Part shown: positions 14,976-23,633 of the stretch, piece by piece
How the letters are laid out: every line of letters starts with the position of its first letter
How positions within the stretch are numbered: the stretch's first letter is position 1
DNA from: Xenophilus sp003671765
Lineage (GTDB): Bacteria > Pseudomonadota > Gammaproteobacteria > Burkholderiales > Burkholderiaceae_C
DNA length: 64,000 bases
Reading direction: 5' to 3'
Assembly (NCBI GenBank): GCA_051414805.1
Contig: CP166702.1
Location: forward strand, 4,464,001 to 4,528,000
The notes under the pieces: model-generated
The model's input: only the letters and a program-made list of their open reading frames with translations
Database searches by the model: none
What the model was told of the DNA's origin: nothing
Position numbers and translations under genes: made by a program

Positions 14976-17465
14976 TCAAGGCTGCCGCGCGCCGGCGACG
15001 AGGTGCCGCAGGGCCCAGGCTGCCGGCAGCACCACCCACAGCGCCCACGGCGAAGGACGGCCCGGCAGCCCGAACACACTGCCGACGCCCGGCACCGCCG
15101 TGAGCAGGATCCAGACCACGCACACACCGATGAGCAGCGCATAGAAGGTCGTGTTGCCATGCGTCGGCCGCCGGCCGGTGCCTCGGAAGCTCTGCAACAG
15201 CAGCAGGTTGCCCAGCACGATCGAACCCAGGCTGGCCATGCGGAGTTCCTCGTGCGAGGCCCCTGCGGTTCTGCATGCCCACTGCACGGCGGCCACGCCG
15301 GCGAACACAAGCGCACCCATCGCGAACGCACGAGCAGCCGAAGCGAGCGAAAAGAGCGCATCGTCACGCCGGCGCGGCGGCACCGACATGCTGTCGTCGT
15401 CCGCCGGCTCGGCCTCGAACACGAGCGAACAGGCCGGGTCGATCAGCAATTCGAGCAACACGACGTGCAAGGGCAAGAGCAGCACGGGCCCGCCCATTGC
15501 CACCGGGATCAGCGCCACACCGACGATCGGCACATGCACGGCGAAGAGGTATCCCAGCGCCTTGCGCAGGTTGGTGAAGATGCGCCGGCCCGCTCGCACG
15601 GCCTCCACCAGCGAGGCGAAGTTGTCGTCCAGCAGCACCAGCGACGCCGCCTCGCGAGCGACGTCGGTGCCGCGCTGGCCCATGGCCACGCCGATGTCGG
15701 CCGCCTTGAGCGCGGGCGCGTCGTTCACACCGTCACCCGTCATCGCCACCACGTCTCCCTGCCGCTGCAGGGCGCGCACGATGCGCAGCTTCTGAGCGGC
15801 GTCGACTCGCGCGAAGACGTGCACATCCCGGGCGCGCCGACGCAATGCCTCATCGTCCATCCCGGCCAGCGCCCTGCCGGTCAGCACCTTCGCTTCGCCG
15901 CCATCGACCAGGCCGGCCTGCCGGGCGATCGATCGCGCCGTAAGAGCTGCGTCACCAGTGATCATGACCACGCGGACTCCAGCGCGACGGCAGGCTTCAA
16001 TGGCGCCGGGTACCTGTTCGCGCAAGGGATCCAGGAAGCCCAGCAGGCCCAGCGCCGAGAGCTTCATCCCCGGCGGCAGCCCGGCGTCCATCTCCGCTCG
16101 GCCGCCCGGCGGAACCTGGCCCTCGGCCACGGCGAGCACGCGAAGGCCGGCGGCGCCCCACCGCTCGGCGGCTTCGCGCAGGCGCTGGATGCGTTCCGTA
16201 TCGCCGTCGCACAGCGCGAGCACGGCCTCTGCAGCCCCCTTCACCGCCACGGTGGAGCCGGCCGCATCCGCCGCCTGCCACCAATGCACCACGTAGGGCG
16301 CACCATCGCGGATGCCGCGATGCGGTCCGGGAACCCAGCCCGACGCTTCTGCGCCGTCCCATCCTGCCGCCTGTGCGGCAGCTCGCACCGCGCGGTCCAT
16401 GGGCTCGGCCCCGCGCGTGCCGCTCGCGCGCAAGGCACAGGACATCAGGGCATGAAAGCGCGACGCCGGACGCCCCGCATCGAGCCGGCACTGCGCGTCA
16501 CCGTCGTGCAGCGCCGTCAACGTCATGCGGTTGTGCGTCAGCGTTCCTGTCTTGTCGACGCACAGGACCGTCGTGGTGCCCAGTGCCTCGATGGCCTGCG
16601 GCTGACGGGTCAGGACGTTCGACCTGGCGAGCCGCCAGCTACCCAGCGCCAGCATCACGCTCCAGACGACCGCAAACTCTTCGGGAATCAGCGACATCGC
16701 GAGTGTCAGCCCCACCAGCAGGCCCTGCGTCCACGACCCCTCCCGCAGCGCGAATACCGCAGCCGCGACGAGGCAGGTGCCCGCCGCGAGCAAGGCGACA
16801 CGGCGCACCAGCCGGTGCAGCTCTGCCTGCAACCGGCTCGGGCGCGGGGCAAGCTGGACGATGACGCGGTGGATGTCGCCAAGCGCCGTGTGTGCCCCTG
16901 TGGCGGTGACCTCGGCCACGCCATCGCCGCGCACGACCAGGCTGCCGGCGAACAGTCGTCCGCTGTCGCCGTCTCCCGCGGCACGCTTGTCCTGCGGAAT
17001 CGACTCTCCGGTGCGAAGCGACTCGTCGACCTGCAGACCGACCGCTTCGAGCAGCTGTGCATCGGCGGACAATCGGTCGCCCTCGCTCACCATCAGCCGG
17101 TCGCCGCGCACCAGTTCGCGACTCGCGATGTGCAAGGTCCTGCCGGAACGCACGACCGTGCAGCGTGGGCTGGACAGATCCTTCAATGCCTCGAGCACGC
17201 GCTCCGTGCGCTGCTCCTGGTAGATCGACAGCCCTCCGACGACCAGGACGGAAGCGGCGAGCATGCCGGCGTCGCCAAGGTCGCCGAGCATCGCGTACAC
17301 ACTGGCAGTGGCCAGCAGCAGCAGGAACATCGGTTGCGTCAGCGCATTGAGGGCGATGCGAAGAACACCTCTGTGCGAACCGGAGGGCAGAACGTTCGGC
17401 CCGTCGCGGTCCAGGCGCCGAGCGGCCTCCTCGTCGGTCAGGCCGGTGGGTGGGCGCTCCGGCAT
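14976..17465 (-). CDS. Cation-translocating P-type ATPase
   Basis: An 829-residue P2-like ATPase. The ATG at 17465 has an excellent site (GGAGGA, 6 bp away); earlier in-frame ATGs lack one. Features in order: N-terminal cation-ATPase domain (LTDEEAARRL), two membrane helices, actuator domain with TGES (RTGESIP), TM4 motif LIPEEFAVVW in place of the Ca-pump PEGLP, phosphorylation site DKTGTLT, hinge TGDGVNDAP and a C-terminal bundle of four to six helices. The PEEF motif separates it from classical Ca and Na/K pumps, and ion specificity is not assignable. No heavy-metal-binding N-terminal domain is present. It is downstream of the lipoprotein gene and upstream of the kinase/AAA gene. Confidence 0.92.
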   Translation of the reverse strand: MPERPPTGLTDEEAARRLDRDGPNVLPSGSHRGVLRIALNALTQPMFLLLLATASVYAMLGDLGDAGMLAASVLVVGGLSIYQEQRTERVLEALKDLSSPRCTVVRSGRTLHIASRELVRGDRLMVSEGDRLSADAQLLEAVGLQVDESLRTGESIPQDKRAAGDGDSGRLFAGSLVVRGDGVAEVTATGAHTALGDIHRVIVQLAPRPSRLQAELHRLVRRVALLAAGTCLVAAAVFALREGSWTQGLLVGLTLAMSLIPEEFAVVWSVMLALGSWRLARSNVLTRQPQAIEALGTTTVLCVDKTGTLTHNRMTLTALHDGDAQCRLDAGRPASRFHALMSCALRASGTRGAEPMDRAVRAAAQAAGWDGAEASGWVPGPHRGIRDGAPYVVHWWQAADAAGSTVAVKGAAEAVLALCDGDTERIQRLREAAERWGAAGLRVLAVAEGQVPPGGRAEMDAGLPPGMKLSALGLLGFLDPLREQVPGAIEACRRAGVRVVMITGDAALTARSIARQAGLVDGGEAKVLTGRALAGMDDEALRRRARDVHVFARVDAAQKLRIVRALQRQGDVVAMTGDGVNDAPALKAADIGVAMGQRGTDVAREAASLVLLDDNFASLVEAVRAGRRIFTNLRKALGYLFAVHVPIVGVALIPVAMGGPVLLLPLHVVLLELLIDPACSLVFEAEPADDDSMSVPPRRRDDALFSLASAARAFAMGALVFAGVAAVQWACRTAGASHEELRMASLGSIVLGNLLLLQSFRGTGRRPTHGNTTFYALLIGVCVVWILLTAVPGVGSVFGLPGRPSPWALWVVLPAAWALRHLVAGARQP

Positions 17466-17585
17466 GTTCGATCCTCCGGGACGCAGGTCATTGCCTTGGC
17501 TCATGGCCGCCGAGACCGTGCGGCGCGCAGCCGTCGCGCTGGACGGGCTCGCGACCGGGAAGGCTGCCCGCGACACGGCGACGCC

Positions 17586-17966
17586 CTACCTGCCTTGAAT
17601 CCGCCAGCTGCCGTCGGCCTGCCGGCATGCGCTTGCGTCGATGCTGTCCGGGCGGCCGCCGACCGTCACTTCGATCCTGAAAGCCCGACATCTCGCGCCA
17701 CCCCGGGTGAAACTGCTCACCGGCATGAACATGAAGCGATCTCCGGTTTCACGATTGCGCCAGATCGAAGGCGCGCCGTCCGGTGAGCCTTCCAGGGACG
17801 CCGCCGCGTGGCGTCGGTCACTGTCGTCCATGGCCCTGGCCGCCACACTGCCCAACGCGACGCTGGCCAGTGAGCCAGTCAACTTCCTTTCGGCCGGTGC
17901 CGATGTGCCGAACTGGCCGCAGCCCAAGACCGGCAGCCACAGCAGCGCCGCGAGAACAAGCGACAT
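17586..17966 (-). CDS. Surface-antigen-type lipoprotein (17-kDa antigen family)
   Basis: A 126-residue predicted outer-membrane lipoprotein. The ATG at 17966 puts a short hydrophobic signal directly before the lipobox LPVLGC (Cys about residue 15), preceded by GAGG. The C-terminal half carries the family pattern WRNxxTG, CRAFRIEVTVGG and ACRQADGSWRI. Longer frames reach a TTG at 18053, but that codon lies inside the regulatory box at 18040-18053, so they are rejected. The glycine-zipper segment seen in some relatives is weak here. It may lie upstream in one transcription unit with the P-type ATPase (120-bp gap). Confidence 0.8.
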   Translation of the reverse strand: MSLVLAALLWLPVLGCGQFGTSAPAERKLTGSLASVALGSVAARAMDDSDRRHAAASLEGSPDGAPSIWRNRETGDRFMFMPVSSFTRGGARCRAFRIEVTVGGRPDSIDASACRQADGSWRIQGR

Positions 17967-18039
17967 CTGCCTCGTCGGCCTCGCCGTAGTGGCCTCTTGA
18001 ACCATGTGCGTCATTCTGCGCAGCACGCCCCGCCGGACC

Positions 18040-18053
18040 TTGATTGCGGTCAA
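18040..18053 (-). promoter_or_regulatory. FNR/ANR-like box before the surface-antigen lipoprotein gene
   Basis: The minus-strand site is TTGAC-CGCA-ATCAA, one base from the consensus palindrome. A -10-like CAGAAT at 18018-18013 starts 28.5 bp from the centre. It sits 10 bp after the stop of the PaaK-like gene, so it would start a new transcript towards the lipoprotein and ATPase genes. Confidence 0.65.
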
Positions 18054-18062
18054 CGCGCGCGC

Positions 18063-19472
18063 TCAGGCACCTTCGGCGCAGGCGATCACGCGCCGCGTCT
18101 TTCCGCTCCGGCCGCAAGCCGCGGCAGTTCCGCTCCGGCAATGAATCGCGACGTTCGCAACACCCTGGGCCTTGAGAAAGGCCGCCAGCACGATGCGCGC
18201 CCTGTGCAGCGTGCGCGCCGCCGCGGGGCCATGCTCGCCCGTGCGCAGCAGCAGCTCTCGCGGCCCGCGCTGGAGCAGCTGGAAGTCGAACAATCCCGCC
18301 TCCTCCTCCAGGACCGTGCTCACCGCCAACGGCACGATGTAGACCGGGCGCCTGTCCGTCACTCCCGCAAGGCACAGCATGTCGTCGTCGCGCCCGTTCA
18401 CCTCGACGACCGGATGGGGTGAGCCGCATCGGCACGGCACCTCGTGCATGACGACCCGATCTCCCAGGTCGTAGCGAATCAGTGGCTGCACGTGGTTGGC
18501 CAGGTTGGTGAGCAGCGTCGTTGCACCCGCCCGCCCCGGTGGCACAGCCCTTCCCTGCGCGTCGACCGGCTCCAGGATCGCCCAGTCGCTGTTGAGATGC
18601 ATGGCGCCCTCGGTGCATTCGAAAGCCAGCGACAGGAATTCGGACGCGCCGTAGCTGTTGGCCAACGGGCAACCGAAGGCCTCGCGCACGAAGTTCCGGC
18701 TCGCCATCGACAGGTTCTCGCCCCCGGTCCAGATCTCGCGCGGGAAGGCCTTCAACCGGCCTGCACGCCTCTCCTGCGCGAGCAGCACGGCTGCACTGGG
18801 GTAGGTCGCAATCACCGTGGGCTGGAATGCATCAAGTTCTGCGCAGAGCCTCGGGAGCGGCTGCAGGAACGACATGCCGACCAGGCGCGTCGCAAGCCCC
18901 GGTTGAAGGCGCCGCAGGCGCTCGACCGAGACGGTACTCGCGAAGTGCCCGTCGATCGCGCCCACGAATGCCATGCGTTCCGTCAGGCTCCACGGGTCCA
19001 GAAGTCGCTCGAGCGGTCGCAGCTGTGGGCGGCGCAGCGCCTCCAACGCGTCGTACACCGCCATGGCCTGCGCGTCCTGCACGAAGACTGCGGGTTCGCC
19101 GGTGCTGCCCGAGCTCTCCCACACCGTGTAGCGGCCGAGGAAGTCCTTCCCGATGTTTGCGCTATCGGCAACGAAGCGGCGCAGCATCGACAGCGAGATG
19201 GCCGGGTCGGCCAGCCAGCCGTCGAAGTCGCGCATGAGTTCGGCCTTGCGCGCGATGGGCAGGTCCTGGAGCTTCTGCGTCGCGGGATTGCAGCCGGCCA
19301 GGACATGCCGGTAGCGCGGAGAGTTTGCGCGGGCCGCTGCGAGCAACGCCGCAAGGCGCTGCGCCCGGCAGGCAGCGAGCACCGCCGCGCTGGCTCGCGT
19401 GGCCGTCGCCACCTCGGCCGCCGCCAGGAATGCGCGCCATGGCTCGAAGGACGGCGGCATCGCGACGACCAT
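18063..19472 (-). CDS. PaaK-like adenylate-forming enzyme (phenylacetate-CoA ligase family)
   Basis: A 469-residue member of the PaaK/CapK branch of AMP-forming ligases. Recognisable are the phosphate-binding loop ESSGSTGEPAVF (about residue 120), the adenine-contact block NSYGASEFLSLAFEC, and LIRYDLGDRV followed by a Cys-rich turn CRCGSPHP. The C-terminal AMP-binding subdomain is present. Such orphan enzymes activate an acid or act as coenzyme-F synthetase-like proteins; the substrate here is unknown. It starts 20 bp after the BON-protein gene, and two nearby ATGs (19472 and 19460) are possible. An equivalent enzyme type is common in oxygen-stress clusters, so a role in phenylacetate breakdown need not be assumed. 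Confidence 0.82.
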   Translation of the reverse strand: MVVAMPPSFEPWRAFLAAAEVATATRASAAVLAACRAQRLAALLAAARANSPRYRHVLAGCNPATQKLQDLPIARKAELMRDFDGWLADPAISLSMLRRFVADSANIGKDFLGRYTVWESSGSTGEPAVFVQDAQAMAVYDALEALRRPQLRPLERLLDPWSLTERMAFVGAIDGHFASTVSVERLRRLQPGLATRLVGMSFLQPLPRLCAELDAFQPTVIATYPSAAVLLAQERRAGRLKAFPREIWTGGENLSMASRNFVREAFGCPLANSYGASEFLSLAFECTEGAMHLNSDWAILEPVDAQGRAVPPGRAGATTLLTNLANHVQPLIRYDLGDRVVMHEVPCRCGSPHPVVEVNGRDDDMLCLAGVTDRRPVYIVPLAVSTVLEEEAGLFDFQLLQRGPRELLLRTGEHGPAAARTLHRARIVLAAFLKAQGVANVAIHCRSGTAAACGRSGKTRRVIACAEGA

Positions 19473-19492
19473 GGACCGCCGATGCTCGTGAA

Positions 19493-19963
19493 TCAGGCCT
19501 CGACCAGGATGTCGTTGACGACGCGGGTCACCCCCGGTGCCGACCAGGCAGCGCCCTGCGCGGCTTGGCGCTCGGCCAGCGTGTGCACCTTGCCGCGGAG
19601 GGTCACTGCAGTTCCGGCCACGCCCACCTCGATCCTTCTCGCCTCCCGGTCCGCCCGGCGCTCCAGCGCCTCGCGAATCCTTCCCTCGATGGCGTCGGCC
19701 TTGACGCGCGGCTTCAGGGTGATGAGGTTGGTGACGCCGGTGACGCCCAGGAGGTTGCGTACGGCGCCCTCGGCTGCGCGCCTCACCCCGACCACGCGCT
19801 GCACCGTAAGCTCGGCGGCATACTCTTCCGCGAAGCTGGACAGGTGGCCTGTCAGGGTCACGTTTCCGGCCTTCACGATGACGCCGACATCGGTCTCGTT
19901 GACGGCCGGATCCCACCGCAACTCGGCGAGGACATCATCTCGGATCTGGGTACCGGACTTCAT
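19493..19963 (-). CDS. BON-domain protein (OsmY-like, two BON repeats)
   Basis: A 156-residue protein with two BON domains, about residues 2-68 (IRDDVLAELRWDP, VGVIVKAGNVTLTGHL) and 82-152 (IEGRIREALERRADREARRI, VAGTAVTLRGKVHTLAER). No signal peptide is seen, so it is probably cytoplasmic, unlike OsmY. Many relatives have three repeats; this one is shorter. The ATG at 19963 has AGAGGA 7 bp upstream. BON proteins bind membranes or support stress tolerance. It is the first gene of a unit with the PaaK-like ligase, driven by the box at 20062-20075. Confidence 0.9.
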   Translation of the reverse strand: MKSGTQIRDDVLAELRWDPAVNETDVGVIVKAGNVTLTGHLSSFAEEYAAELTVQRVVGVRRAAEGAVRNLLGVTGVTNLITLKPRVKADAIEGRIREALERRADREARRIEVGVAGTAVTLRGKVHTLAERQAAQGAAWSAPGVTRVVNDILVEA

Positions 19964-20061
19964 GGGCTTTCCTCTCGTGCTTGGGTTGACAGCCGTGGAG
20001 CTACGCGACGCCAGCGCATGGGTGGCGGCCATTCACTCTAAGCGCGTCCCGCACACCGCCT

Positions 20062-20075
20062 TTGCGCCGCATCAA
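20062..20075 (-). promoter_or_regulatory. FNR/ANR-like box, BON-gene promoter
   Basis: The minus-strand site is TTGAT-GCGG-CGCAA. A -10-like TAGAGT at 20040-20035 starts 28.5 bp from the centre, giving a predicted transcript start near 20028 and a leader of about 65 nt. Confidence 0.6.
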
Positions 20076-20167
20076 CTCCGGCGGCTGCGCATCCGGGTCG
20101 AGATGCTTCAGGCACGCAAAGGCGATCGCGTATGTCCTGTTTCGAGCAGCGCTTTTCCCGCGGCAGC

Positions 20168-20296
20168 CTAGAGAAATGGGGTCAAGGGTGCCCAGATGCC
20201 TGCGGCGATCTCCAGGCATTGCGCCGACAGACCGTTGATCACTTCGGGCGCAGATGCCAGCCGGCCTTGCGCGTAGGATTCGCCAAAGGCCGCGTT
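20168..20296 (-). pseudogene. 3' remnant of an unidentified gene at the island edge
   Basis: A minus-strand frame of about 42 codons ending TAG at 20168 reads smoothly (AAFGESYAQGRLASAP...IAAGIWAPLTPFL) but has no start and is blocked upstream by an in-frame TGA near 20300. Codon choice is like region 1. It may be the C-terminus of a chromosomal gene lost when the mobile element entered. I cannot name it. Confidence 0.3.
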
Positions 20297-20616
20297 ACAC
20301 AGAGCTCATGAACCCGTTTTCCGGGCGGTGGATCATCCCGACCTTGAGGCGGCGGAAAGCGATCAATGCCCTCGAGGTCTTGGAGCGGGCTGACTTCCTT
20401 TCGCCGGACCGAAGCTGTGAGTCGGCACTGCGCGAACGCTGAAGTGGCGGAGAGTGTGTCCGTAGAATCGATGCCCAGACAAGCCCGATGAAAACCATAA
20501 ACTGTTGATTTTTCTGCTTTATTCACTCCGCCTCGCACAAAGAAACTTAATAAGAACCAGCAACAGCCAATGTTTTTTGTGGGCACAATGTGGGACAAAC
20601 TCAACCGACCTGTTTC
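20297..20616. other. Gene-free stretch before the integrase
   Basis: About 320 bp whose composition shifts to AT-rich near 20490. Close to the integrase is the partial tandem repeat TGTGGGCACAA / TGTGGGACAAA (about 20578-20600), a pattern often seen before P4-type integrases and possibly an arm-binding or attachment site. No tRNA gene or clear attL core was found. Confidence 0.35.
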
Positions 20617-21837
20617 GTGCCGAAGATTGCAACAGAACTATCAGCTCGCGCCGTAGCGGCCCTCAAGGCCGAGGGGCGACACGCCGTCGGTGGCGCTCCA
20701 GGCCTTCACTTGCGCATCTCAGGCAGTCATCGAGGTTGGGTGCTACGCATCGTTGTCGGTGCCCAGCGCCGCGACGTGGGTCTTGGCGCCTATCCGGAGG
20801 TAAGCCTCCTCGAGGCCCGCGAGAAGGCGAGAGATCTGCACAAACAAGTCCGCGCGGGCCGACTCCCAACTACGCCCAAACAGGCCCAACGCGCATCAAT
20901 TCTTGTCCAGCAGGCGACTCAAAAGAGCTTTGATTGGTGTGTCGAAGAGTTCATCAAGTCCAAAGCCGCGGAATGGAAGAACCTCAAACACCGCCAGCAG
21001 TGGGAGAACACGCTCAAGACCTACGCGTCCCCGCACATAGGCGGGATGCCGGTCAGCCAGATTGGATTGCCCGAGGTTCTAGCCTGCCTGGAGCCGATCT
21101 GGAAGACCAAGAACGAGACGGCCTCAAGGCTACGCGGGCGCATTGAATCCGTGCTGGGATGGGCCGCTGTGCGTCAGTACCGGGCTAGCGACAATCCTGC
21201 GCGCTGGAAGGGACACCTCGACAAGGTGCTGGCCGCGCCTACGAAGATCCAGAAGGTGCGACATCACCGCGCTGTCGCCATCGACGACATGCCGGGCTTT
21301 TACGTTGAACTGCGTCAACGTGCGGGCATGGCCGCACGAGCCTTGGAACTGGCGATTCTCACAGCAGCCCGGTCGGGCGAAGTGCGCGGAGCCACCTGGA
21401 GTGAACTGGACTTCGTGACCAAGGTGTGGACCATTCCGGGCAATCGCATGAAAGCGGGCCGCGAGCACCGAGTGCCCCTGAGCGGAGCGGCTATTGCCTT
21501 GCTTCAGGCGCTCCCGCGGCTGGAGAAGTCCGATTTGGTGTTTCATGGAGCCAAGGACAAAGCGCTGTCGGACATGAGTCTCACGGCCGTGATGCGGCGG
21601 ATGGCCGTGGAAGCGGTCCCCCATGGATTCCGTTCAACCTTTCGCGATTGGGTCGGCGACAAGACGCACTTTCCACGCGACCTCGCCGAGATGGCCTTGG
21701 CCCATGTCATTGAAAACAAGACCGAGGAGGCCTACCGACGCAGCGACGCGTTGGAGCGGCGCCGGCAGATGATGACCGACTGGGCCGCATTCATCGGGGC
21801 AGTCCCGCACGCGCCAGAGAAGACTCGCGCCAATTGA
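20617..21837 (+). CDS. P4-type tyrosine recombinase/integrase
   Basis: A 406-residue site-specific recombinase. The N-terminal DUF4102-like arm-binding domain (PKIATELSARAVAALKAEGRHAVGG) precedes the core-binding domain and the catalytic domain. All catalytic residues are visible: Arg252 (TAARSGEVRGA), His336-x-x-Arg339 (HGFRSTFRDW), His363 (ALAHV) and Tyr373 (EEAYRRSD). I chose GTG 20617 because relatives begin at the PKIATEL block; a GTG at 20590 would add nine residues. Neither has a good ribosome-binding site. The protein appears intact, so the element could still be mobile. P4-type integrases usually target the 3' end of tRNA genes, but none is seen beside it. Confidence 0.93.
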   Translation: MPKIATELSARAVAALKAEGRHAVGGAPGLHLRISGSHRGWVLRIVVGAQRRDVGLGAYPEVSLLEAREKARDLHKQVRAGRLPTTPKQAQRASILVQQATQKSFDWCVEEFIKSKAAEWKNLKHRQQWENTLKTYASPHIGGMPVSQIGLPEVLACLEPIWKTKNETASRLRGRIESVLGWAAVRQYRASDNPARWKGHLDKVLAAPTKIQKVRHHRAVAIDDMPGFYVELRQRAGMAARALELAILTAARSGEVRGATWSELDFVTKVWTIPGNRMKAGREHRVPLSGAAIALLQALPRLEKSDLVFHGAKDKALSDMSLTAVMRRMAVEAVPHGFRSTFRDWVGDKTHFPRDLAEMALAHVIENKTEEAYRRSDALERRRQMMTDWAAFIGAVPHAPEKTRAN

Positions 21838-22002
21838 CCGCCCCCACTGTGACGGTCGATCCCAGGCGCGGATCACGGCTGGGCCCCCCAGTCTGCGGTG
21901 AAGACGTGTGACCTCTGGCTAAGGCTGTGCCACGATGGTCTGCATGCTCATAATTCAGCCTCTCAACATCTGTCCCATCGCTTTTCCTCAGGAATTGATT
22001 CA

Positions 22003-22719
22003 ATGAATACGCAAATCGAAGCCTTGCCGGAAGATCAACGTCGATTCATTTACCGATGCAATGCGCTAACAGGCATGCTCGATGCCGAATATACAAAAAG
22101 GGCGCCGATTGACAATCGAAAAAACTTCAAAGCACAGGTATTCCCTTCCATCCTCGAATTTGTGTCGAAAGACTCCGACATAAATTGGATTTTGGATCAT
22201 GAGCAGGCTCTTACCATGCTTGCTGGTTTCGCTGCCGAACAGAATTCCCCAGAACTCTATTCGGACATCGCCTGGATATATTTCTCCTGCGCTTATTGCG
22301 TCGCGTCCGTGACTGCATTCGAGACAGGAGAACCTGACATTGCGTGGGATCTTCAATGTCAAGCCCATCTTTTTCTTGGAATGGTTCTGGTGACCAATCC
22401 GCTCGAGCAAGTCTTCACCGAAACGATCGTGAAGGACTATCGGTCCACTTTCAGCGCGAAAGGAGCCGACAAGGTTAACCGTGCTCATGAACACTGGAAG
22501 AGTGTGGTGCATCAAGCGGTACGGAACGGCTCACCTTGGTCGGAATTAAGCGACGCTGTGTCTTGCGCCAGGGCGGCGCTGGTGGCAAAGACGATCACGA
22601 GCTATTCCGACGAGACGATCGAAGGGTGGATCAAGAAGATGCCTGATATCGATCAGATTTGCCCCATCTACGCACAGCGACGAGACCGGCAGAAGGGCAA
22701 GGCCATCTCTGCTGGTTGA
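22003..22719 (+). CDS. Hypothetical protein, mobile-element cargo
   Basis: A 238-residue protein starting at ATG 22003 with AGGA 10 bp upstream. I do not recognise a family. It is rich in helices and aromatic residues, with a hydrophobic middle (IAWIYFSCAYCVASVTAF, about residues 86-103) that could be buried helix rather than a membrane span. Charged ends include KKMPDIDQ and the Lys/Arg-rich tail QRRDRQKGK. Codon use is much AT-richer than that of the flanking chromosome. In small integrative elements the gene after the integrase is often cargo such as defence or regulation; nothing in the sequence proves that here. Confidence 0.6.
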   Translation: MNTQIEALPEDQRRFIYRCNALTGMLDAEYTKRAPIDNRKNFKAQVFPSILEFVSKDSDINWILDHEQALTMLAGFAAEQNSPELYSDIAWIYFSCAYCVASVTAFETGEPDIAWDLQCQAHLFLGMVLVTNPLEQVFTETIVKDYRSTFSAKGADKVNRAHEHWKSVVHQAVRNGSPWSELSDAVSCARAALVAKTITSYSDETIEGWIKKMPDIDQICPIYAQRRDRQKGKAISAG

Positions 22720-22850
22720 TCTTTCGCATCGCACTTGAGCGCCTGCCGCTCTAGTAGACCAAGGGGGTGCTCGCCAGGCGGGGCCCCTCCCCATCGTCGT
22801 CATGTCTGCAGAAACTGCGTGCTTTACAACTCTTCCAAGGACGCGCAAAC

Positions 22851-23570
22851 ATGACCATTACCACCCAAAGCAACCTTACCCCGCAGGAGGGCCGTTGGCT
22901 TCGCAAGAAGCACGTGCTCAGCAAAATCCCGGTGTCCAAAAGCACCTTGGACAACTGGCTGAATTCAAAAAGCCGCTACTACAAGGCTGACTTCCCGCAG
23001 CCGATCTACCTGGAAGGTGGACGTATCCCCTATTGGAGTGCACTGGAGGTCGAAGAATGGCTCGCCGCTCACGATCGTCATGGCTCAGCCGCGCCGCTGC
23101 CCCAGCAACCCGACGCCGCTGTGAAGTCGCGCAGCGGCAAGCCCCATAACGCCCTTGCTCAGTCGCCGCGCGGTGCGGCAGCAGCGCAGGCCGATATCCC
23201 CAGCCTCTCTTTGGCGGGAGCCGCCACTTCCCCGCCGCCCCCGCCGCCCGCGCTGCCGCCAGCAGCCCAAGCGGCGGCTGAGCCTGTTGTTGTCGCACCT
23301 GCGGCCTACCCGCAGTGTTCCGGCCGCAAGCTAGTCGAGATGACGGTTCAAGACACCTACGGTAAACCCCGGTGCGTGTTCGTGGAGGTTCGCCGCAAGC
23401 GTCGCTGGCTTGAAGCGCTGCCTCCTGCGACGCCACAGGCCATCTCCCAGCAGGTGCATTGCGAGCACACCTGGAGCCCGGCCCAGGTCAAAGGCGGCAA
23501 CGCCCAAAGCGCTGGTGGCTTCGTTGACGATCCTGCCGCATTCCCCTCGCCCCGAGCAGGGGCGGACTAG
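22851..23570 (+). CDS. AlpA-like DNA-binding protein with Pro/Ala-rich linker
   Basis: A 239-residue protein. Residues about 15-75 resemble AlpA/excisionase-type winged helices (LRKKHVLSKIPVSKSTLDNWL, PQPIYLEGGRIPYWSALEVEEWLAAH), the class that regulates integrase or excision. The middle (about 80-160) is low-complexity Ala/Pro/Gln with a run of seven prolines. The C-terminal 70 residues (VEMTVQDTYGKPRCVFVEVRRKRRWLE) form a compact beta-rich segment of unknown function. Its place between integrase and Rep-like gene fits a regulator of element excision or replication. The start is set by the MTITTQSN segment. Confidence 0.65.
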   Translation: MTITTQSNLTPQEGRWLRKKHVLSKIPVSKSTLDNWLNSKSRYYKADFPQPIYLEGGRIPYWSALEVEEWLAAHDRHGSAAPLPQQPDAAVKSRSGKPHNALAQSPRGAAAAQADIPSLSLAGAATSPPPPPPALPPAAQAAAEPVVVAPAAYPQCSGRKLVEMTVQDTYGKPRCVFVEVRRKRRWLEALPPATPQAISQQVHCEHTWSPAQVKGGNAQSAGGFVDDPAAFPSPRAGAD

Positions 23571-23609
23571 TTTCCTCGAAGACACGGAACTAAAACGTGG
23601 CGCGCCTTC

Positions 23610-23633
23610 GGCCAGCCGTTGTGGCGGCTGGCC
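23610..23633. repeat. Perfect GC-rich inverted repeat (8-bp arms)
   Basis: GGCCAGCC and GGCTGGCC flank the 8-nt spacer GTTGTGGC, right after the AlpA-like gene. It could terminate that transcript (no T-run follows) or form a single-strand origin hairpin. Confidence 0.6.

Noticed and set aside
17967..18053. TTG start at 18053 for the surface-antigen lipoprotein
   Set aside because: The codon is part of the FNR/ANR-like palindrome and would place 29 residues before a perfect lipoprotein signal; ATG 17966 with GAGG is better.
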